64,000 nucleotides of DNA from Quadrisphaera sp. DSM 44207 (lineage in GTDB: Bacteria; Actinomycetota; Actinomycetes; Actinomycetales; Quadrisphaeraceae). Both the position numbers and the translations under genes were made by a program. Location of the stretch: assembly GCF_900101335.1 (NCBI RefSeq), contig NZ_FNKA01000001.1:682001-746000 (forward strand), read 5' to 3'. Position 1 is the stretch's first letter, and every line of letters begins with the position of its first letter. A model generated the notes under the pieces. The model had not been told where the DNA came from. It was given only the letters and a program-made list of their open reading frames with translations, and searched no databases. This document shows, one piece after another, positions 47,059 to 56,788 of this stretch.

Positions 47059-48678
47059 TCAGTGGGCGAAGTGGCGCGCACCCGTGAGGTACATCGCCGC
47101 CCCGGCGGCGCGGGCGGCGGCGACGACCTCCTCGTCGCGCACCGAGCCCCCGGGCTGGACGACGGCGCGCACCCCGGCGTCCAGCAGCACCTGCAGGCCG
47201 TCGGCGAAGGGGAAGAAGGCGTCGGAGGCCGCCGCGGCGCCGCGCGCCCGCTCCTGCCCCGCGCGCGCGACCGCGAGGCGGCAGGAGTCGACCCGGTTGA
47301 CCTGGCCCATGCCGACGCCGACCGAGGCGCCGCCGGCGGCGAGCAGGACCGCGTTGGAGCGCACCGCGCGCACCGCCCGCCAGGCGAAGACGAGGTCGGC
47401 CAGCGTCGCGTCGTCCGCGGGCTCGCCCGCCACCAGCCGCCAGGCACCCGGGTCGTCGCCGGGGGCGTCGAGGGCGTCGGCGTCCTGCAGCAGCAGCCCG
47501 CCGGAGACGGCGCGCCACTCCGGGCGCGGGCCGGGCTCGGGCAGCGGGCAGCGCAGCACCCGCACGGCCTTCTTGCGCGTGAGGACGTCGAGGGCGCCCG
47601 GCTCGTAGCCGGGGGCGACGACGACCTCGGTGAAGACCTCGGCCACCTGCTCGGCCATCGCCACGCTCACCGGCCGGTTCGCCGCGACCACCCCGCCGAA
47701 CGCGGAGGTCGGGTCGCAGGCGTGCGCGCGGGCGTGGGCGGTCGCGACGTCCTCGCCCACGGCGATCCCGCACGGGTTGGCGTGCTTGACGACCGCCACC
47801 GCGGGGGCGTCGAAGTCGCAGGCGGCCCGCCGGGCGGCGTCGGCGTCGACGTAGTTGTTGTACGACATCTCCTTGCCGTGCAGCTGCTCCGCGGTGGCCA
47901 GCCCGGACGCCGCCCCGGACGCGGAGCCGCCGCCGACGTAGACCGCCGCGCTCTGGTGGGGGTTCTCCCCGTAGCGCAGCACCCGGCCCAGCCGCCAGGT
48001 CGCGCCGAGGAAGTCGGGGAAGCCGGGCGCCGCCTCGTCCTCGTCGATCTCCTCCGTGGCGAGGCTGTTCGCCCACCAGCTCGCCACGGCGACGTCGTAG
48101 GCGGCGGTGGCGGCGAAGGCGCGGGCGGCCAGCGAGCGCCGCTGGGCCAGGGTGAACCCGCCGGCGGCGACGGCGGCCAGCACGCTCGTGTAGTCGGCCG
48201 GGTCGGTGACGACGGCGACGCCGGCGGAGTTCTTCGCCGCCGCCCGCACCATCGACGGGCCGCCGACGTCGATCTGCTCCACGCACTCGTCCGGCTCGGC
48301 GCCGGAGGCCACCGCCGCCTCGAACGGGTACAGGTTCACCACGACCAGCTCGAACGCCTCGACGCCGAGCTCGGCGAGCTGGCGCACGTGGTCGGGGTCG
48401 CGGGGATCGGCCAGGATCCCCGCGTGCACCCGCGGGTGCAGCGTCTTCACGCGCCCGCCCAGGCACTCGGGGAAGCCGGTGAGCTCCTCCACCGGCGTCA
48501 CCGGCACCCCGGCGGCGGCGACGGCCGCGGCGGTGGACCCGGTGGAGACGATCGCCACGCCGTGCCCGTGCAGCCCCGTGGCCAGGTCCGCCAGGCCGGT
48601 CTTGTCCGAGACGCTGAGCAGCGCCCGGCGCACGGGCCGCCGCTGCACGTCGGGGGCCGAGCTGTCGAGGGTGCTCAC
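47059..48678 (-). CDS. purH: Bifunctional AICAR formyltransferase/IMP cyclohydrolase
   Basis: Last two steps of IMP synthesis, using 10-formyl-THF. It is 539 aa. The N-terminal MGS-like cyclohydrolase domain (about residues 1-200) has [23 protein letters not shown] and [13 protein letters not shown]; the formyltransferase part has [35 protein letters not shown] (catalytic Lys-His) and a C-terminal [12 protein letters not shown] 48678 overlaps the purN stop by four bases (GTGA). The 15-bp GGCGGGGCGGTCAGT occurs twice around its stop codon. AICAR/ZMP, its substrate, is the signal read by the glyA riboswitch. Confidence 0.96.
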   Translation of the reverse strand: MSTLDSSAPDVQRRPVRRALLSVSDKTGLADLATGLHGHGVAIVSTGSTAAAVAAAGVPVTPVEELTGFPECLGGRVKTLHPRVHAGILADPRDPDHVRQLAELGVEAFELVVVNLYPFEAAVASGAEPDECVEQIDVGGPSMVRAAAKNSAGVAVVTDPADYTSVLAAVAAGGFTLAQRRSLAARAFAATAAYDVAVASWWANSLATEEIDEDEAAPGFPDFLGATWRLGRVLRYGENPHQSAAVYVGGGSASGAASGLATAEQLHGKEMSYNNYVDADAARRAACDFDAPAVAVVKHANPCGIAVGEDVATAHARAHACDPTSAFGGVVAANRPVSVAMAEQVAEVFTEVVVAPGYEPGALDVLTRKKAVRVLRCPLPEPGPRPEWRAVSGGLLLQDADALDAPGDDPGAWRLVAGEPADDATLADLVFAWRAVRAVRSNAVLLAAGGASVGVGMGQVNRVDSCRLAVARAGQERARGAAAASDAFFPFADGLQVLLDAGVRAVVQPGGSVRDEEVVAAARAAGAAMYLTGARHFAH

Positions 48679-49292
48679 GGGAACGTGACCTTCCTGCCGG
48701 TGACGGTCCAGCCGGTGCGGACCATGCGGGTGAGGACGTCGACGAGCATCTCCCGCTCGACGACCTTGATGCGCTCGTGCAGGGCCGCCTCGTCGTCGCC
48801 GTCCTCGACGCGGACGGCGCGCTGGTCGAGGACGGGGCCGGTGTCGACCCCGGCGTCGACGAGGTGCGCGGTGGCGCCGGTGACGCGCACCCCGGCGGCC
48901 AGGGCGTCGCGGACGCCGTGGACGCCGGGGAAGGCGGGCAGCAGCGCCGGGTGGGTGTTGACGACGCGGCCGCCGAGGGCGCCCAGCACCGCGGGGCCGA
49001 GCACGCGCATGAACCCGGCGCAGACCACGAGGTCGGGCTCGCGGGCGACCAGCTCGGCGGCCAGGGCGGCGTCCCACGCGGCGCGGTCGGGGTGGTCGGC
49101 GAGCCGGACGACGAAGGTCGGCACCCCGGCGGCCCGGGCGCGCTGCAGCCCGGGGGCGTCGGCGTCCGCGCCGACGGCCGCGACCGAGAACGGCGCGCAG
49201 GCGTCGCGGGAGGCGTCGAGCAGGGCCTGCAGCAGCGTGCCGCCGCCCGAGACCAGCACCACGAGCCGGGCCGGCGTCGAGGGCGGGGTCAC
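48675..49292 (-). CDS. purN: Phosphoribosylglycinamide formyltransferase
   Basis: Adds a formyl group from 10-formyl-THF to GAR in purine synthesis. It is 205 aa. The GAR-binding [16 protein letters not shown] near the N-terminus, [13 protein letters not shown], the catalytic Asn-His in [15 protein letters not shown] near residue 108, and [17 protein letters not shown] with the catalytic Asp are all present. GTG 49292 lacks a Shine-Dalgarno, but TATGGT (49306-49301) ends 8 nt upstream, indicating a leaderless transcript that continues into purH. Confidence 0.95.
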   Translation of the reverse strand: MTPPSTPARLVVLVSGGGTLLQALLDASRDACAPFSVAAVGADADAPGLQRARAAGVPTFVVRLADHPDRAAWDAALAAELVAREPDLVVCAGFMRVLGPAVLGALGGRVVNTHPALLPAFPGVHGVRDALAAGVRVTGATAHLVDAGVDTGPVLDQRAVRVEDGDDEAALHERIKVVEREMLVDVLTRMVRTGWTVTGRKVTFP

Positions 49293-49352
49293 GGTCAGGA
49301 ACCATAGCCAGGGCCGGAACCGCTCCGGTCGACGAGGAGGGTGGGAGGACCC

Positions 49353-49964
49353 GTGGCAGACCCGTACGCACCGCCGGGTTCCTCGCCCCCGCCCCCCGGC
49401 TCGGCGCCGCAGCCCGGGGGCGGTGCGCCGCAGCCCGGGAGCGGTGACCAGCCGCCGGGCCCACCGCCCTGGCCGGGGCCGGCCCCCGGCGCCCAGCACG
49501 GACCCCAGCACGGCCCGCCGCAGGGTCCGGGGCGCTCCGGGCGCGCGCCCCGGCCGGCGGGCCCGCGCCGTTCCGCACCGGTCGACCGCGCGGCGGCGCT
49601 GCGCACCGCGCGCCTGGCCGGTCGCTTCGCGCTGCTGCTCCTGGCCGGGCTCCTGGCCTCGTCGCTGCGCCACCCGTGGAACTTCGGCGGCACCGCGTTC
49701 TTCGTCGCCGCCCTCGTGGTGGGCGTCCTCGCGCTGCGCTCGGCCGTGCGCGCCCACCTGCCGGCGCTGCCCCTGCTCGTGCTGGGCCTGGGGCTGGCGC
49801 TGACCGCCCTGATGACGCTGGTCTACGTCGTGCTGCTGCTCCTCTGGCCGGCCAGCGCCGAGCGCCAGGAGTGCCTCGACTCCGCGCTGACCGAGCGGGC
49901 GCGGCAGGCCTGCGAGGTGCAGTTCCAGGACGGCGTCACCGACATGCTGCTCCCCGGCCGCTGA
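49353..49964 (+). CDS. Pro-rich membrane protein, unknown function
   Basis: A 203-aa protein. The first 75 residues are Pro/Gly/Gln-rich and disordered. Three membrane helices follow (about residues 88-103, 115-130 and 140-170). The extracellular C-terminus carries two cysteines (ECLDSA and ACEVQF), spaced for a disulfide. GTG 49353 has GGGAGGACCC directly upstream. It is divergent from purN and convergent with sucD, separated from it by a perfect palindrome. I do not assign it to a named family. Confidence 0.7.
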   Translation: MADPYAPPGSSPPPPGSAPQPGGGAPQPGSGDQPPGPPPWPGPAPGAQHGPQHGPPQGPGRSGRAPRPAGPRRSAPVDRAAALRTARLAGRFALLLLAGLLASSLRHPWNFGGTAFFVAALVVGVLALRSAVRAHLPALPLLVLGLGLALTALMTLVYVVLLLLWPASAERQECLDSALTERARQACEVQFQDGVTDMLLPGR

Positions 49965-50031
49965 CCCCCCCGTCGTGATCTTGCACGTCGCGACCGGCGC
50001 GGTCGCGGAGTGCAAGATCACGACGGGGGGG
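49965..50031. terminator. Perfect 22-bp-arm inverted repeat between convergent genes
   Basis: Arms 49965-49986 and 50010-50031 are exactly complementary (left arm starts CCCCCCCGTCGTGATCTTGC). Inside lies a second stem, CGCGACCG/CGGTCGCG, around a GCG loop. The left arm follows the membrane-protein stop directly. It shares the CGTGATCnTGC core with the 30465 palindrome. Confidence 0.85.
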
Positions 50032-50063
50032 TGGCACGCGACGGGGTGGCGCCGGGCGAGGGG

Positions 50064-50963
50064 TCAGGTCCGGGAGGACAGGCCCTGCATCACCTCGCGC
50101 ATCAGCGACGCCGTCTCGGACGGCGTCCTGCCGACCCTCACCCCGGCGGCCTCGAGGGCCTCCTTCTTGGCCGCGGCGGTGCCGGAGGAGCCGGAGACGA
50201 TCGCGCCGGCGTGGCCCATGGTCTTGCCCTCGGGCGCGGTGAACCCGGCCACGTAGCCGACGACGGGCTTGGTGACGTTCTCCCGGATGTAGGCGGCGGC
50301 GCGCTCCTCGGCGTCCCCGCCGATCTCGCCGATCATGACGACGGCGTCGGTGCCCGGGTCGGCCTCGAAGGCGGCGAGGGCGTCGATGTGGGTGGTGCCG
50401 ATGATCGGGTCCCCGCCGATGCCGACGCAGGTGGAGAACCCGAAGTCCCGCAGCTCGTACATCATCTGGTAGGTCAGCGTGCCGGACTTGCTGACCAGGC
50501 CGATGCGCCCGGGCGGGGTGATGTCGGACGGGATGATCCCGGCGTTCGACTCCCCCGGCGTGATCAGGCCGGGGCAGTTCGGCCCGATGATCCGGCTGGT
50601 GCCCGTGGACCGCGCGTGGGTGAAGAGCTCCGCGGTGTCCTTGACCGGCACGCCCTCGGTGATCACCACGACGAGCGGCACCCCGGCGTCGACCGCCTCC
50701 ACGGCCGCGCTCTTGGTGCCGGCGGCCGGCACGAAGACGACCGAGACGTCGGCGCCGCTCTCGCGGACGGCGTCCGCGACGGACCCGAAGACCGGCACCT
50801 GCACGCCGCCCTCGAACTCCACGCTCTGGCCGGCCTTCCTGGGGTTCACGCCGCCGACGACGTCGGTGCCGGAGCGGAGCATGCGCTGGGTGTGCTTGCG
50901 GCCCTCGGAGCCGGTCATCCCCTGGACGATGACCTTGCTGGCCTTGGTGAGGAAGATCGCCAT
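50064..50963 (-). CDS. sucD: Succinyl-CoA synthetase alpha subunit
   Basis: Carries the CoA-binding site and phospho-histidine of succinyl-CoA ligase. It is 299 aa from ATG 50963. [19 protein letters not shown] near the N-terminus (CoA site), [22 protein letters not shown] and the phosphorylated His in [19 protein letters not shown] near residue 250 are all in place. It follows sucC by 30 bp on the same strand. Confidence 0.96.
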   Translation of the reverse strand: MAIFLTKASKVIVQGMTGSEGRKHTQRMLRSGTDVVGGVNPRKAGQSVEFEGGVQVPVFGSVADAVRESGADVSVVFVPAAGTKSAAVEAVDAGVPLVVVITEGVPVKDTAELFTHARSTGTSRIIGPNCPGLITPGESNAGIIPSDITPPGRIGLVSKSGTLTYQMMYELRDFGFSTCVGIGGDPIIGTTHIDALAAFEADPGTDAVVMIGEIGGDAEERAAAYIRENVTKPVVGYVAGFTAPEGKTMGHAGAIVSGSSGTAAAKKEALEAAGVRVGRTPSETASLMREVMQGLSSRT

Positions 50964-50993
50964 GTCGTGTTCCTGCGGTCCCTTCGGGCGGCG

Positions 50994-52175
50994 TCAGGCG
51001 GCGCTGTTCGAGCGGGCGGCGAGCTCGGCGGCGGTGCGGGCCGCGCCGTCCATGGTGTCGACGACGGTGACCAGCGGGTGGTCGGCCTCGGCGAGGATGC
51101 GCCGCCCCTCGGCGACGTTGTTGCCGTCGAGGCGGACCACGAGCGGCTTGGACGCCTCGTCCCCGAGCAGCCGCAGGGCCTGCACGATGCCGTTCGCGAC
51201 CTCGTCGCAGGCGGTGATGCCGCCGAAGACGTTGACGAAGACGCTCCGCACCTGCTCGTCGGAGAGGATGACGTCGAGCCCGGCGGCCATGACCTGCGCG
51301 GAGGCGCCGCCGCCGATGTCGAGGAAGTTCGCCGGCCGCACGCCGCCGAGCTCCTGCCCGGCGTAGGCGACGACGTCCAGGGTGCTCATCACCAGGCCGG
51401 CGCCGTTGCCGATGATGCCGACCTCGCCGTCGAGCTTGACGTAGTTGAGGTCCGCGGCCCTGGCCCTGACCTCCAGGGGGTCGGTCTCGGCGTCGTCGCG
51501 CAGCTGCGCCTGCACCGGCTGCCGGAAGGCGGCGTTCTCGTCGAGGCTGACCTTGGCGTCCAGGGCGAGGACGCGACCGTCCTCGACCTTCACGAGGGGG
51601 TTGACCTCGACGAGCGTGGCGTCGGCCGCGGAGTACACCGTCCACAGCTCCTGCAGCACCGCGGCGACCTGGTCGGCCACGTCGTCCCCGAAGCCCGCGG
51701 CGGCGGTGATCTCCTGGGCCTTCGCGGCGTCGACGCCGACGAGGGGGTCGACGGCGACGCGCGCGAGGGCCTCGGGGCGCTCGACGGCGAGCTGCTCGAT
51801 CTCCACGCCGCCCTCGCGGCTGGCCATGGCCAGGTAGCGGCGCTCGGCGCGGTCCAGGAGCAGGGAGACGTAGTACTCCTCGGCGATCGAGGCGCCCGCG
51901 GCGACCATCACCCGGTGGACGGTGTGGCCCTTGATGTCCATGCCGAGGATCGCGGCGGCGTGCGCCTCGGCCTCCTCCGGGCTGCGGGCGACCCTGACGC
52001 CGCCCGCCTTGCCGCGCCCGCCGGTCTTGACCTGCGCCTTGACGACCACGACGCCGCCGCCCAGCTGCTCCGCGGCCGCGCGCGCCTCGGCCGGGGTGCT
52101 CGCGACGATCCCCGGCAGCACCGGGACGTCGTGGGCCTCCAGCAGGTCCCGGGCTTGGTACTCGTACAGGTCCAC
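50994..52175 (-). CDS. sucC: Succinyl-CoA synthetase beta subunit
   Basis: ATP-grasp subunit that binds nucleotide and succinate. It is 393 aa. [21 protein letters not shown] at the start, [15 protein letters not shown] near residue 45, [31 protein letters not shown] near residue 200, [12 protein letters not shown] and [13 protein letters not shown] are the expected motifs. The start is GTG 52175, with GAGAGGTGAGGACC upstream. The pair sucC-sucD supplies succinate to the sdh operon at the start of the window. Confidence 0.96.
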   Translation of the reverse strand: MDLYEYQARDLLEAHDVPVLPGIVASTPAEARAAAEQLGGGVVVVKAQVKTGGRGKAGGVRVARSPEEAEAHAAAILGMDIKGHTVHRVMVAAGASIAEEYYVSLLLDRAERRYLAMASREGGVEIEQLAVERPEALARVAVDPLVGVDAAKAQEITAAAGFGDDVADQVAAVLQELWTVYSAADATLVEVNPLVKVEDGRVLALDAKVSLDENAAFRQPVQAQLRDDAETDPLEVRARAADLNYVKLDGEVGIIGNGAGLVMSTLDVVAYAGQELGGVRPANFLDIGGGASAQVMAAGLDVILSDEQVRSVFVNVFGGITACDEVANGIVQALRLLGDEASKPLVVRLDGNNVAEGRRILAEADHPLVTVVDTMDGAARTAAELAARSNSAA

Positions 52176-52270
52176 GGGGGCGGTCCTCACCTCTCGCAGC
52201 GGTCGTCGGTCCGGCGGCGGCCGCCTCCAGCGCCGGCCGGTCGTCGCCGCGGCGAGAGTACCCGTGACGC

Positions 52271-53458
52271 TCAGCCGCGGCCGTGATCCCCCTCGCGCTC
52301 GTCCTCGTCCTCGCCGCCGTCCTCGCCGTCCTCCGCCTCGAGGAAGAGCCGGCGCGACTCCACGCCCGTGTCGGGGTTGTCGGTGAACAGGCCGTCGACG
52401 CCGAGCTCCCAGAACAGCCGCTGCTCGTCCAGGGCCCGCCCGTAGTCGTCGGGGGCCGGGCCCTCCTGCAGCTCCGCGGGCAGGAAGGTGTTCTCGTTGC
52501 GGAACGTGTAGGGGTGCACGAGCAGCCCGGCGGCGTGGGCGTCGTCCACCAGCGTCGTCGGCTCGCCGAGCGTGCCGTCCGCCTCGCGCGGGACCACCTG
52601 GTCCTTGGCCGGGCCGACGCCGTCGGCGTACCCGGCGACCTCCTGCAGGCCCTCGGCGCTGGACAGGTCCGCGTAGGTGCGCGGGTCGCCCGCCGCCACG
52701 AGGTCGTAGGGGGCGCCGGTCGCGGACAGCAGCTGCACCAGCGGCACCCGCACGCCCGCCGCGTCGAGCTCGCGCAGGTTGGTCGTCTCGAAGGACTGGA
52801 CGAAGACCGGGGAGCGGCGCCGGTCCAGGCCGGCCTCGTCGAGGTCCTCCAGCAGCGGCTCCTCGAGGGAGAGGCCCGCGGCGTCGAAGTAGGTGGGGTG
52901 CTTGGTCTCGACGTAGACGCCGATCTCCCGGTCGAGCTCCTCGGACAGCTCCTCGCGCAGGTCGAGGACCTCGTCGAGCGTGGGCACCTGGTACAGCCCG
53001 TCGTAGAGGGTGTTCTCCTCGCGCACCTCGGGCAGCCGCTCGACCGCGCGCAGCGTCTTCAGCTCGGCGAGGGTGAAGTCCTCGGTGAACCAGCCGGTCA
53101 GCTCGACGCCGTCGATCGTCCTCGTCGTGCGGCGGTCGGCGAACTCCGGGCGCTCGGCGACGTCGGTGGTGCCGGAGATCTCGTTCTCGTGACGGGCGAC
53201 GAGCACGCCGTCGCTCGTGCTGACGACGTCGGGCTCGATGTGGTCCGCGCCCATGCGGGCCGCCAGCTCGTAGGAGGCCAGGGTGTGCTCCGGCCGGTAC
53301 CCGGAGGCGCCGCGGTGGCCGATGACGAGCAGCTCGTCGCTCAGCGCCTCTCCCGGCCGCGGCGCCGCGTCGGCGAGCGCGGACGGCGCCAGCAGGGCGG
53401 CGGGGGCGGCCAGGGCTGCGGCGGCGCCGAGCGCGAGCAGCGTGCGGGGACCGGGCAC
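52271..53458 (-). CDS. Secreted glycerophosphodiester phosphodiesterase
   Basis: Splits glycerophosphodiesters into glycerol-3-phosphate and an alcohol. It is 395 aa, with a Sec signal peptide ([23 protein letters not shown], cleavage after about residue 28). The GDPD signature [16 protein letters not shown] near residue 47 has the catalytic His/Arg, [23 protein letters not shown] provides Glu/Asp and the second His, and ETKHPTY follows. The last 25 residues are extremely acidic (Glu/Asp/Gly). GTG 53458 follows GGAGGTCCC. A paralogue lies at 59248. Confidence 0.92.
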   Translation of the reverse strand: MPGPRTLLALGAAAALAAPAALLAPSALADAAPRPGEALSDELLVIGHRGASGYRPEHTLASYELAARMGADHIEPDVVSTSDGVLVARHENEISGTTDVAERPEFADRRTTRTIDGVELTGWFTEDFTLAELKTLRAVERLPEVREENTLYDGLYQVPTLDEVLDLREELSEELDREIGVYVETKHPTYFDAAGLSLEEPLLEDLDEAGLDRRRSPVFVQSFETTNLRELDAAGVRVPLVQLLSATGAPYDLVAAGDPRTYADLSSAEGLQEVAGYADGVGPAKDQVVPREADGTLGEPTTLVDDAHAAGLLVHPYTFRNENTFLPAELQEGPAPDDYGRALDEQRLFWELGVDGLFTDNPDTGVESRRLFLEAEDGEDGGEDEDEREGDHGRG

Positions 53459-53593
53459 GGGACCTCCAGCGGCGCACGGACGGCGACGGTCGCCGTCGGC
53501 CCGCAGCCCCACCCCACCCCCTGCGTCCCGTGCGGCGCAAGGGGCGCGGACGAACAGCCGGTGCACGGGCGGAGCACAGCGGGTGACACCCAC

Positions 53594-53637
53594 GGCGTCG
53601 GCGCGGCGTCGGCGCGGCGTCGGCGCGGCGTCGGCGG
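53594..53637. repeat. Four tandem 11-bp repeats between divergent genes
   Basis: GGCGTCGGCGC occurs three times and GGCGTCGGCGG once, head to tail, in the 216-bp gap between the glycerophosphodiesterase and FAD-monooxygenase starts. The period is about one helical turn. No other signal is obvious there. Confidence 0.85.
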
Positions 53638-53674
53638 GGCGGCGCCGCGGGCCGGGAGCCCGCAGGATGGCGCG

Positions 53675-54847
53675 GTGGGGAGCGCGGGCCGGCCCGGGGA
53701 GCCGCTGCGGGTCGGGGTCGTCGGCGGCTCGCTGGCCGGCCTGCTCGCCGGCACCGCCCTGCGCGCGGCCGGCCACGACGTCGACGTCTTCGAGCGCTCC
53801 GGCGCGGCGCTGCACGAGCGGGGGGCGGGGGTGGCCCTGCAGCCCGCGGTGGCGGCCGCCCTCGCCGCGCTCGGCACCGCCGCCGAGGACCTCAGCACCT
53901 GCTCCCCCGGCCGGCAGGTCCTCGACCGGGACGGCGCCGTCGTGCGCGTGGAGCCCGCCGCGCAGCGGCTGACCTCCTGGGACGCGCTCTACCGGGCGCT
54001 GAGGGGCGCCTTCCCCGACGAGCGGTACCACCGCGGGCGCCGCCTGAGCGACCTGCAGCAGCGGCCGGGCGCCGTGGTGGCGCGCTTCGCGGACGGCGGG
54101 CGGGCCGAGCTCGACGTCCTCGTGGCGGCCGACGGCGCGCGCTCGACCGCGCGGTCGCTGCTGCTGCCGGGGACGGCGCCGCGCTACGCCGGCTACGTCG
54201 CCTGGCGCGGCCTGGTGCCCGAGGCCGCGCTGCCGGCCGCGGTGGCCCGGCGGCTGGCCGGCCGCGCCTCGCTCTTCCAGGGCGAGCGCACCCAGGCGGT
54301 GGCGTACCCGGTGCCCGGCCCGCGCGGCGAGCTGGACGCCGGGCGGCGGCGGATGAACTGGGTCTGGTACCTCCCGCTGCCCGCCGACCGCCTGCCGGCG
54401 GTGCTCACCGACCGCGCGGGGGCGGCGCGGGCGTGGTCGCTGCCGCGCGGCGCCGTCCCCGAGGAGCGCGCGGGCGCCCTGCGGGACCGCGCCGGCGAGC
54501 AGCTGCCCCCGGTGCTCGCCGCGCTCGTGGCCGCCACGCCGGACCCGTTCGTGCAGGCGGTGCTCGACGTCCCGGTGCCGCGGATGGCGCTCGGGCGCGT
54601 GGCCCTGGTGGGGGACGCGGCCTGCGCCCCCCGGCCGCACACCGGGTTCAGCACGGCCAAGGCCGCCGTGGACGCCCGCACCCTCGCCGCCGCCCTGGGC
54701 CGCCGCCCCGGGGACGTCGAGGGCGCGCTGGCGGCCTGGGAGCCCGCCCAGCTCAGGCTCGGCGACCGGCTCGGGCGGCTGGGGGCGAGCCTGGCCGAGC
54801 GCTTCGGCCTCGCCGCGGCGCCCGCGCCCGCCCGGCCGGGCGCCTAG
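53675..54847 (+). CDS. FAD-dependent monooxygenase (PHBH-type)
   Basis: A 390-aa class A flavoprotein monooxygenase. The FAD motif [24 protein letters not shown] lies at residues 13-36; the second NAD(P)H/FAD motif is [18 protein letters not shown] near residue 150; and the third, [23 protein letters not shown] near residue 308, has the GD motif. [10 protein letters not shown] is common in the 2,6-dihydroxypyridine/salicylate hydroxylase-like branch. The substrate is unknown. GTG 53675 has only a weak CAGGAT box 6 nt upstream and no Shine-Dalgarno. Confidence 0.87.
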   Translation: MGSAGRPGEPLRVGVVGGSLAGLLAGTALRAAGHDVDVFERSGAALHERGAGVALQPAVAAALAALGTAAEDLSTCSPGRQVLDRDGAVVRVEPAAQRLTSWDALYRALRGAFPDERYHRGRRLSDLQQRPGAVVARFADGGRAELDVLVAADGARSTARSLLLPGTAPRYAGYVAWRGLVPEAALPAAVARRLAGRASLFQGERTQAVAYPVPGPRGELDAGRRRMNWVWYLPLPADRLPAVLTDRAGAARAWSLPRGAVPEERAGALRDRAGEQLPPVLAALVAATPDPFVQAVLDVPVPRMALGRVALVGDAACAPRPHTGFSTAKAAVDARTLAAALGRRPGDVEGALAAWEPAQLRLGDRLGRLGASLAERFGLAAAPAPARPGA

Positions 54848-54857
54848 GGTGCCCGGC

Positions 54858-55430
54858 GTGGAGGAGCCTCCCCCGCCGCCCCCCGGACCGGTCCCCGTCC
54901 CGCCCGCCGGCACCCGGGTCAGGAACGCCTCCGCGGACGACGCGGCCGCCTGCGCGGCGGTCTACGCCCCCTACGTGACGGGCACGGCGACCACGTTCGA
55001 GCTGCAGCCGCCGACGCCCGCGCAGATGGCGCAGCGCATCGCCGCCGCCGCGGCCGCGCACGCCTGGCTCGTCCTCGAGGACGGCGGCCGGGTCGTCGGC
55101 TACGCCTACGCCGTCCCGTACGGGGCGCGGCCGGCCTACCGGTGGTCCTGCGAGGTCAGCGTCTACGTCGACGCCGGCTCCCGCGGGCGCGGCGCCGGCC
55201 GGGCCCTGTACGGGGCGCTGCTGGCGCGGCTGGCCGAGCGGGGCTTCCGCACGGCGACCGCGCGGATGACCGTTCCCAACGAGGCCAGCGCCGCCCTGCA
55301 CCGGGCGATGGGCTTCGAGCCGGTGGGCACCTTCCGGCGCATCGGCTTCAAGCACGGCGCCTGGCACGACGTCACCTGGCTGCAGCGCTCGCTCGCCGAC
55401 GGGGACGACCCGCCGCCCGACCCGCGCTGA
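54858..55430 (+). CDS. GNAT acetyltransferase, phosphinothricin N-acetyltransferase-like
   Basis: A 190-aa acetyltransferase of the Pat/Bar/YncA-type subgroup that N-acetylates phosphinothricin or methionine-sulfone-like compounds. Characteristic are DDAAACAAVYAPYVTGTATTFEL near residue 27, GYAYAVPYGARPAYRWSCEVSVYVD, the acetyl-CoA loop SRGRGAGRALYGALL near residue 112, and HRAMGFEPVGTFRRIGFKHGAWHDV near the end. Two GTG starts are possible (54849, 54858); the second is preferred because TAGGGT ends exactly 7 nt upstream, as in other leaderless genes here. It begins just after the FAD-monooxygenase stop. Confidence 0.85.
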   Translation: MEEPPPPPPGPVPVPPAGTRVRNASADDAAACAAVYAPYVTGTATTFELQPPTPAQMAQRIAAAAAAHAWLVLEDGGRVVGYAYAVPYGARPAYRWSCEVSVYVDAGSRGRGAGRALYGALLARLAERGFRTATARMTVPNEASAALHRAMGFEPVGTFRRIGFKHGAWHDVTWLQRSLADGDDPPPDPR

Positions 55431-55495
55431 CGCTCCCCGCACCGGACCGCTCGCCCGGGCTCCCGCGACGGGCGGTGCGCGGCTACGGTCGACGG

Positions 55496-56743
55496 GTGCG
55501 CGCGCGAGCCCGCGGACGAGGGCGCCGGCGCTGCGCCGGCGCCCTCCTCGTCGCGGTGGTGTGCGCCGGCTGCACGGGCGGCGGGGGCTCCGCCCCGCCG
55601 AGCAGCGCGCCGTCCAGCGCCGCACCGTCCAGCTCGCCGTCCAGCGCCGCACCGTCCAGCTCGCCGTCCAGCTCGCCGCCGGTGGCGGACCCGCCGCGGT
55701 CGGTGTCCCTCGTGGCCACCGGCGACGTCCTGCTGCACCCGCCGCTGTGGGAGCAGGCCCGCCGCGACGCCGCTGCCGCGGGCGCGGGCGCCCTGGACTT
55801 CGCGCCGCAGCTGGCCGCGGTGCAGCCGCTGGTCGCCGCGGCGGACCTGGGCGTCTGCCACCTCGAGACGCCGCTGGCGCCGCCGGAGGGCCCCTTCCGC
55901 GGCTACCCGGCCTTCGCGGCCCCGCCGCAGGTCGTGCCCGCCCTCGCGCAAACCGGCTACGACGCCTGCACCACCGCCTCCAACCACAGCTTCGACGCCG
56001 GCGCCGAAGGCGTCACCCGCACCCTGGACGCGCTGGACGCCGCCGGCCTCGCCTCCGCGGGCACCGCACGCACGCCGGAGGAGGCCGAGCGGCCGACCGT
56101 GCTGGACGTGCCCGGCCCCGCGGGCGCGGTGCGCGTGGCGCTGGTGTCGGGCACCTACGGCTTCAACGGCGTCCCGGCCCCCGGCGGGCAGGAGTGGCGG
56201 GGGGACGCGCTCGAGGAGGAGGCGCTCCTGCGCGAGGCGGCCGCCGCCCGCGCCGCGGGCGCGGAGGTCGTGGTGCTGGCCCTGCACTGGGGCGAGGAGT
56301 ACGAGCAGGAGCCCAGCGCCCAGCAGCTGCAGCTCGCGCCGCGGCTGCTGGCCTCCCCGGACGTCGACCTGCTGCTCGGGCACCACGCCCACGTCGTCCA
56401 GCCGGTCGAGCAGGTCGGCGGGGAGTGGGTCGCCTACGGCCTCGGCAACCTGCTCGCGGCGCACAGCACGCAGGGCGAGCCGCTGCGCGAGGGCCTGGCG
56501 GTGCGCTTCGTGCTCACCGAGCAGCCGGACGGCCGGTTCGCGACCACGCAGGCCGGGTACGCGCCCCTGCTCGTCACCGACGCGCCGCCGCACCGCGTCC
56601 TGGACGTGGCCGCCGCGCTGCGCGCCGGCGGGGCGCCGGGCGCCTCGCCGGAGCGGCTGGCTCAGGCCTGGGAGCGGACGACGGCCGTGGTCGGCGCCCG
56701 CGGTGCGGCGGGCGCCGGGCTGGTGCCGCTGAGCACGCCCTGA
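55496..56743 (+). CDS. CapA-family metallophosphoesterase-like lipoprotein
   Basis: A 415-aa exported protein of the CapA/PgsA family, linked in other bacteria to capsule or poly-gamma-glutamate export. The Arg-rich start and helix end in the lipobox VVCAGC near residue 25, predicting lipid attachment. A Ser/Pro/Ala linker (residues 30-62) encoded by a 30-bp repeat follows. The domain has LVATGDVLLHPPLWEQ, VCHLETPLAPP, ASNHSFDAGAEGV, VVLALHWGEEYEQEP and LLGHHAHVVQPVE, the expected metal/active-site order. No capB/capC is nearby. GTG 55496 has TACGGT ending 6 nt upstream (leaderless). Confidence 0.88.
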   Translation: MRARARGRGRRRCAGALLVAVVCAGCTGGGGSAPPSSAPSSAAPSSSPSSAAPSSSPSSSPPVADPPRSVSLVATGDVLLHPPLWEQARRDAAAAGAGALDFAPQLAAVQPLVAAADLGVCHLETPLAPPEGPFRGYPAFAAPPQVVPALAQTGYDACTTASNHSFDAGAEGVTRTLDALDAAGLASAGTARTPEEAERPTVLDVPGPAGAVRVALVSGTYGFNGVPAPGGQEWRGDALEEEALLREAAAARAAGAEVVVLALHWGEEYEQEPSAQQLQLAPRLLASPDVDLLLGHHAHVVQPVEQVGGEWVAYGLGNLLAAHSTQGEPLREGLAVRFVLTEQPDGRFATTQAGYAPLLVTDAPPHRVLDVAAALRAGGAPGASPERLAQAWERTTAVVGARGAAGAGLVPLSTP

Positions 56744-56788
56744 CGCACGCGTCGACGCACACCCTGACGCGCGCCCCGGCGCGGCTCG

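Noticed and set aside
53594-53637. Four 11-bp units considered as a CRISPR remnant
   Set aside because: The units are contiguous with no spacers and far too short.
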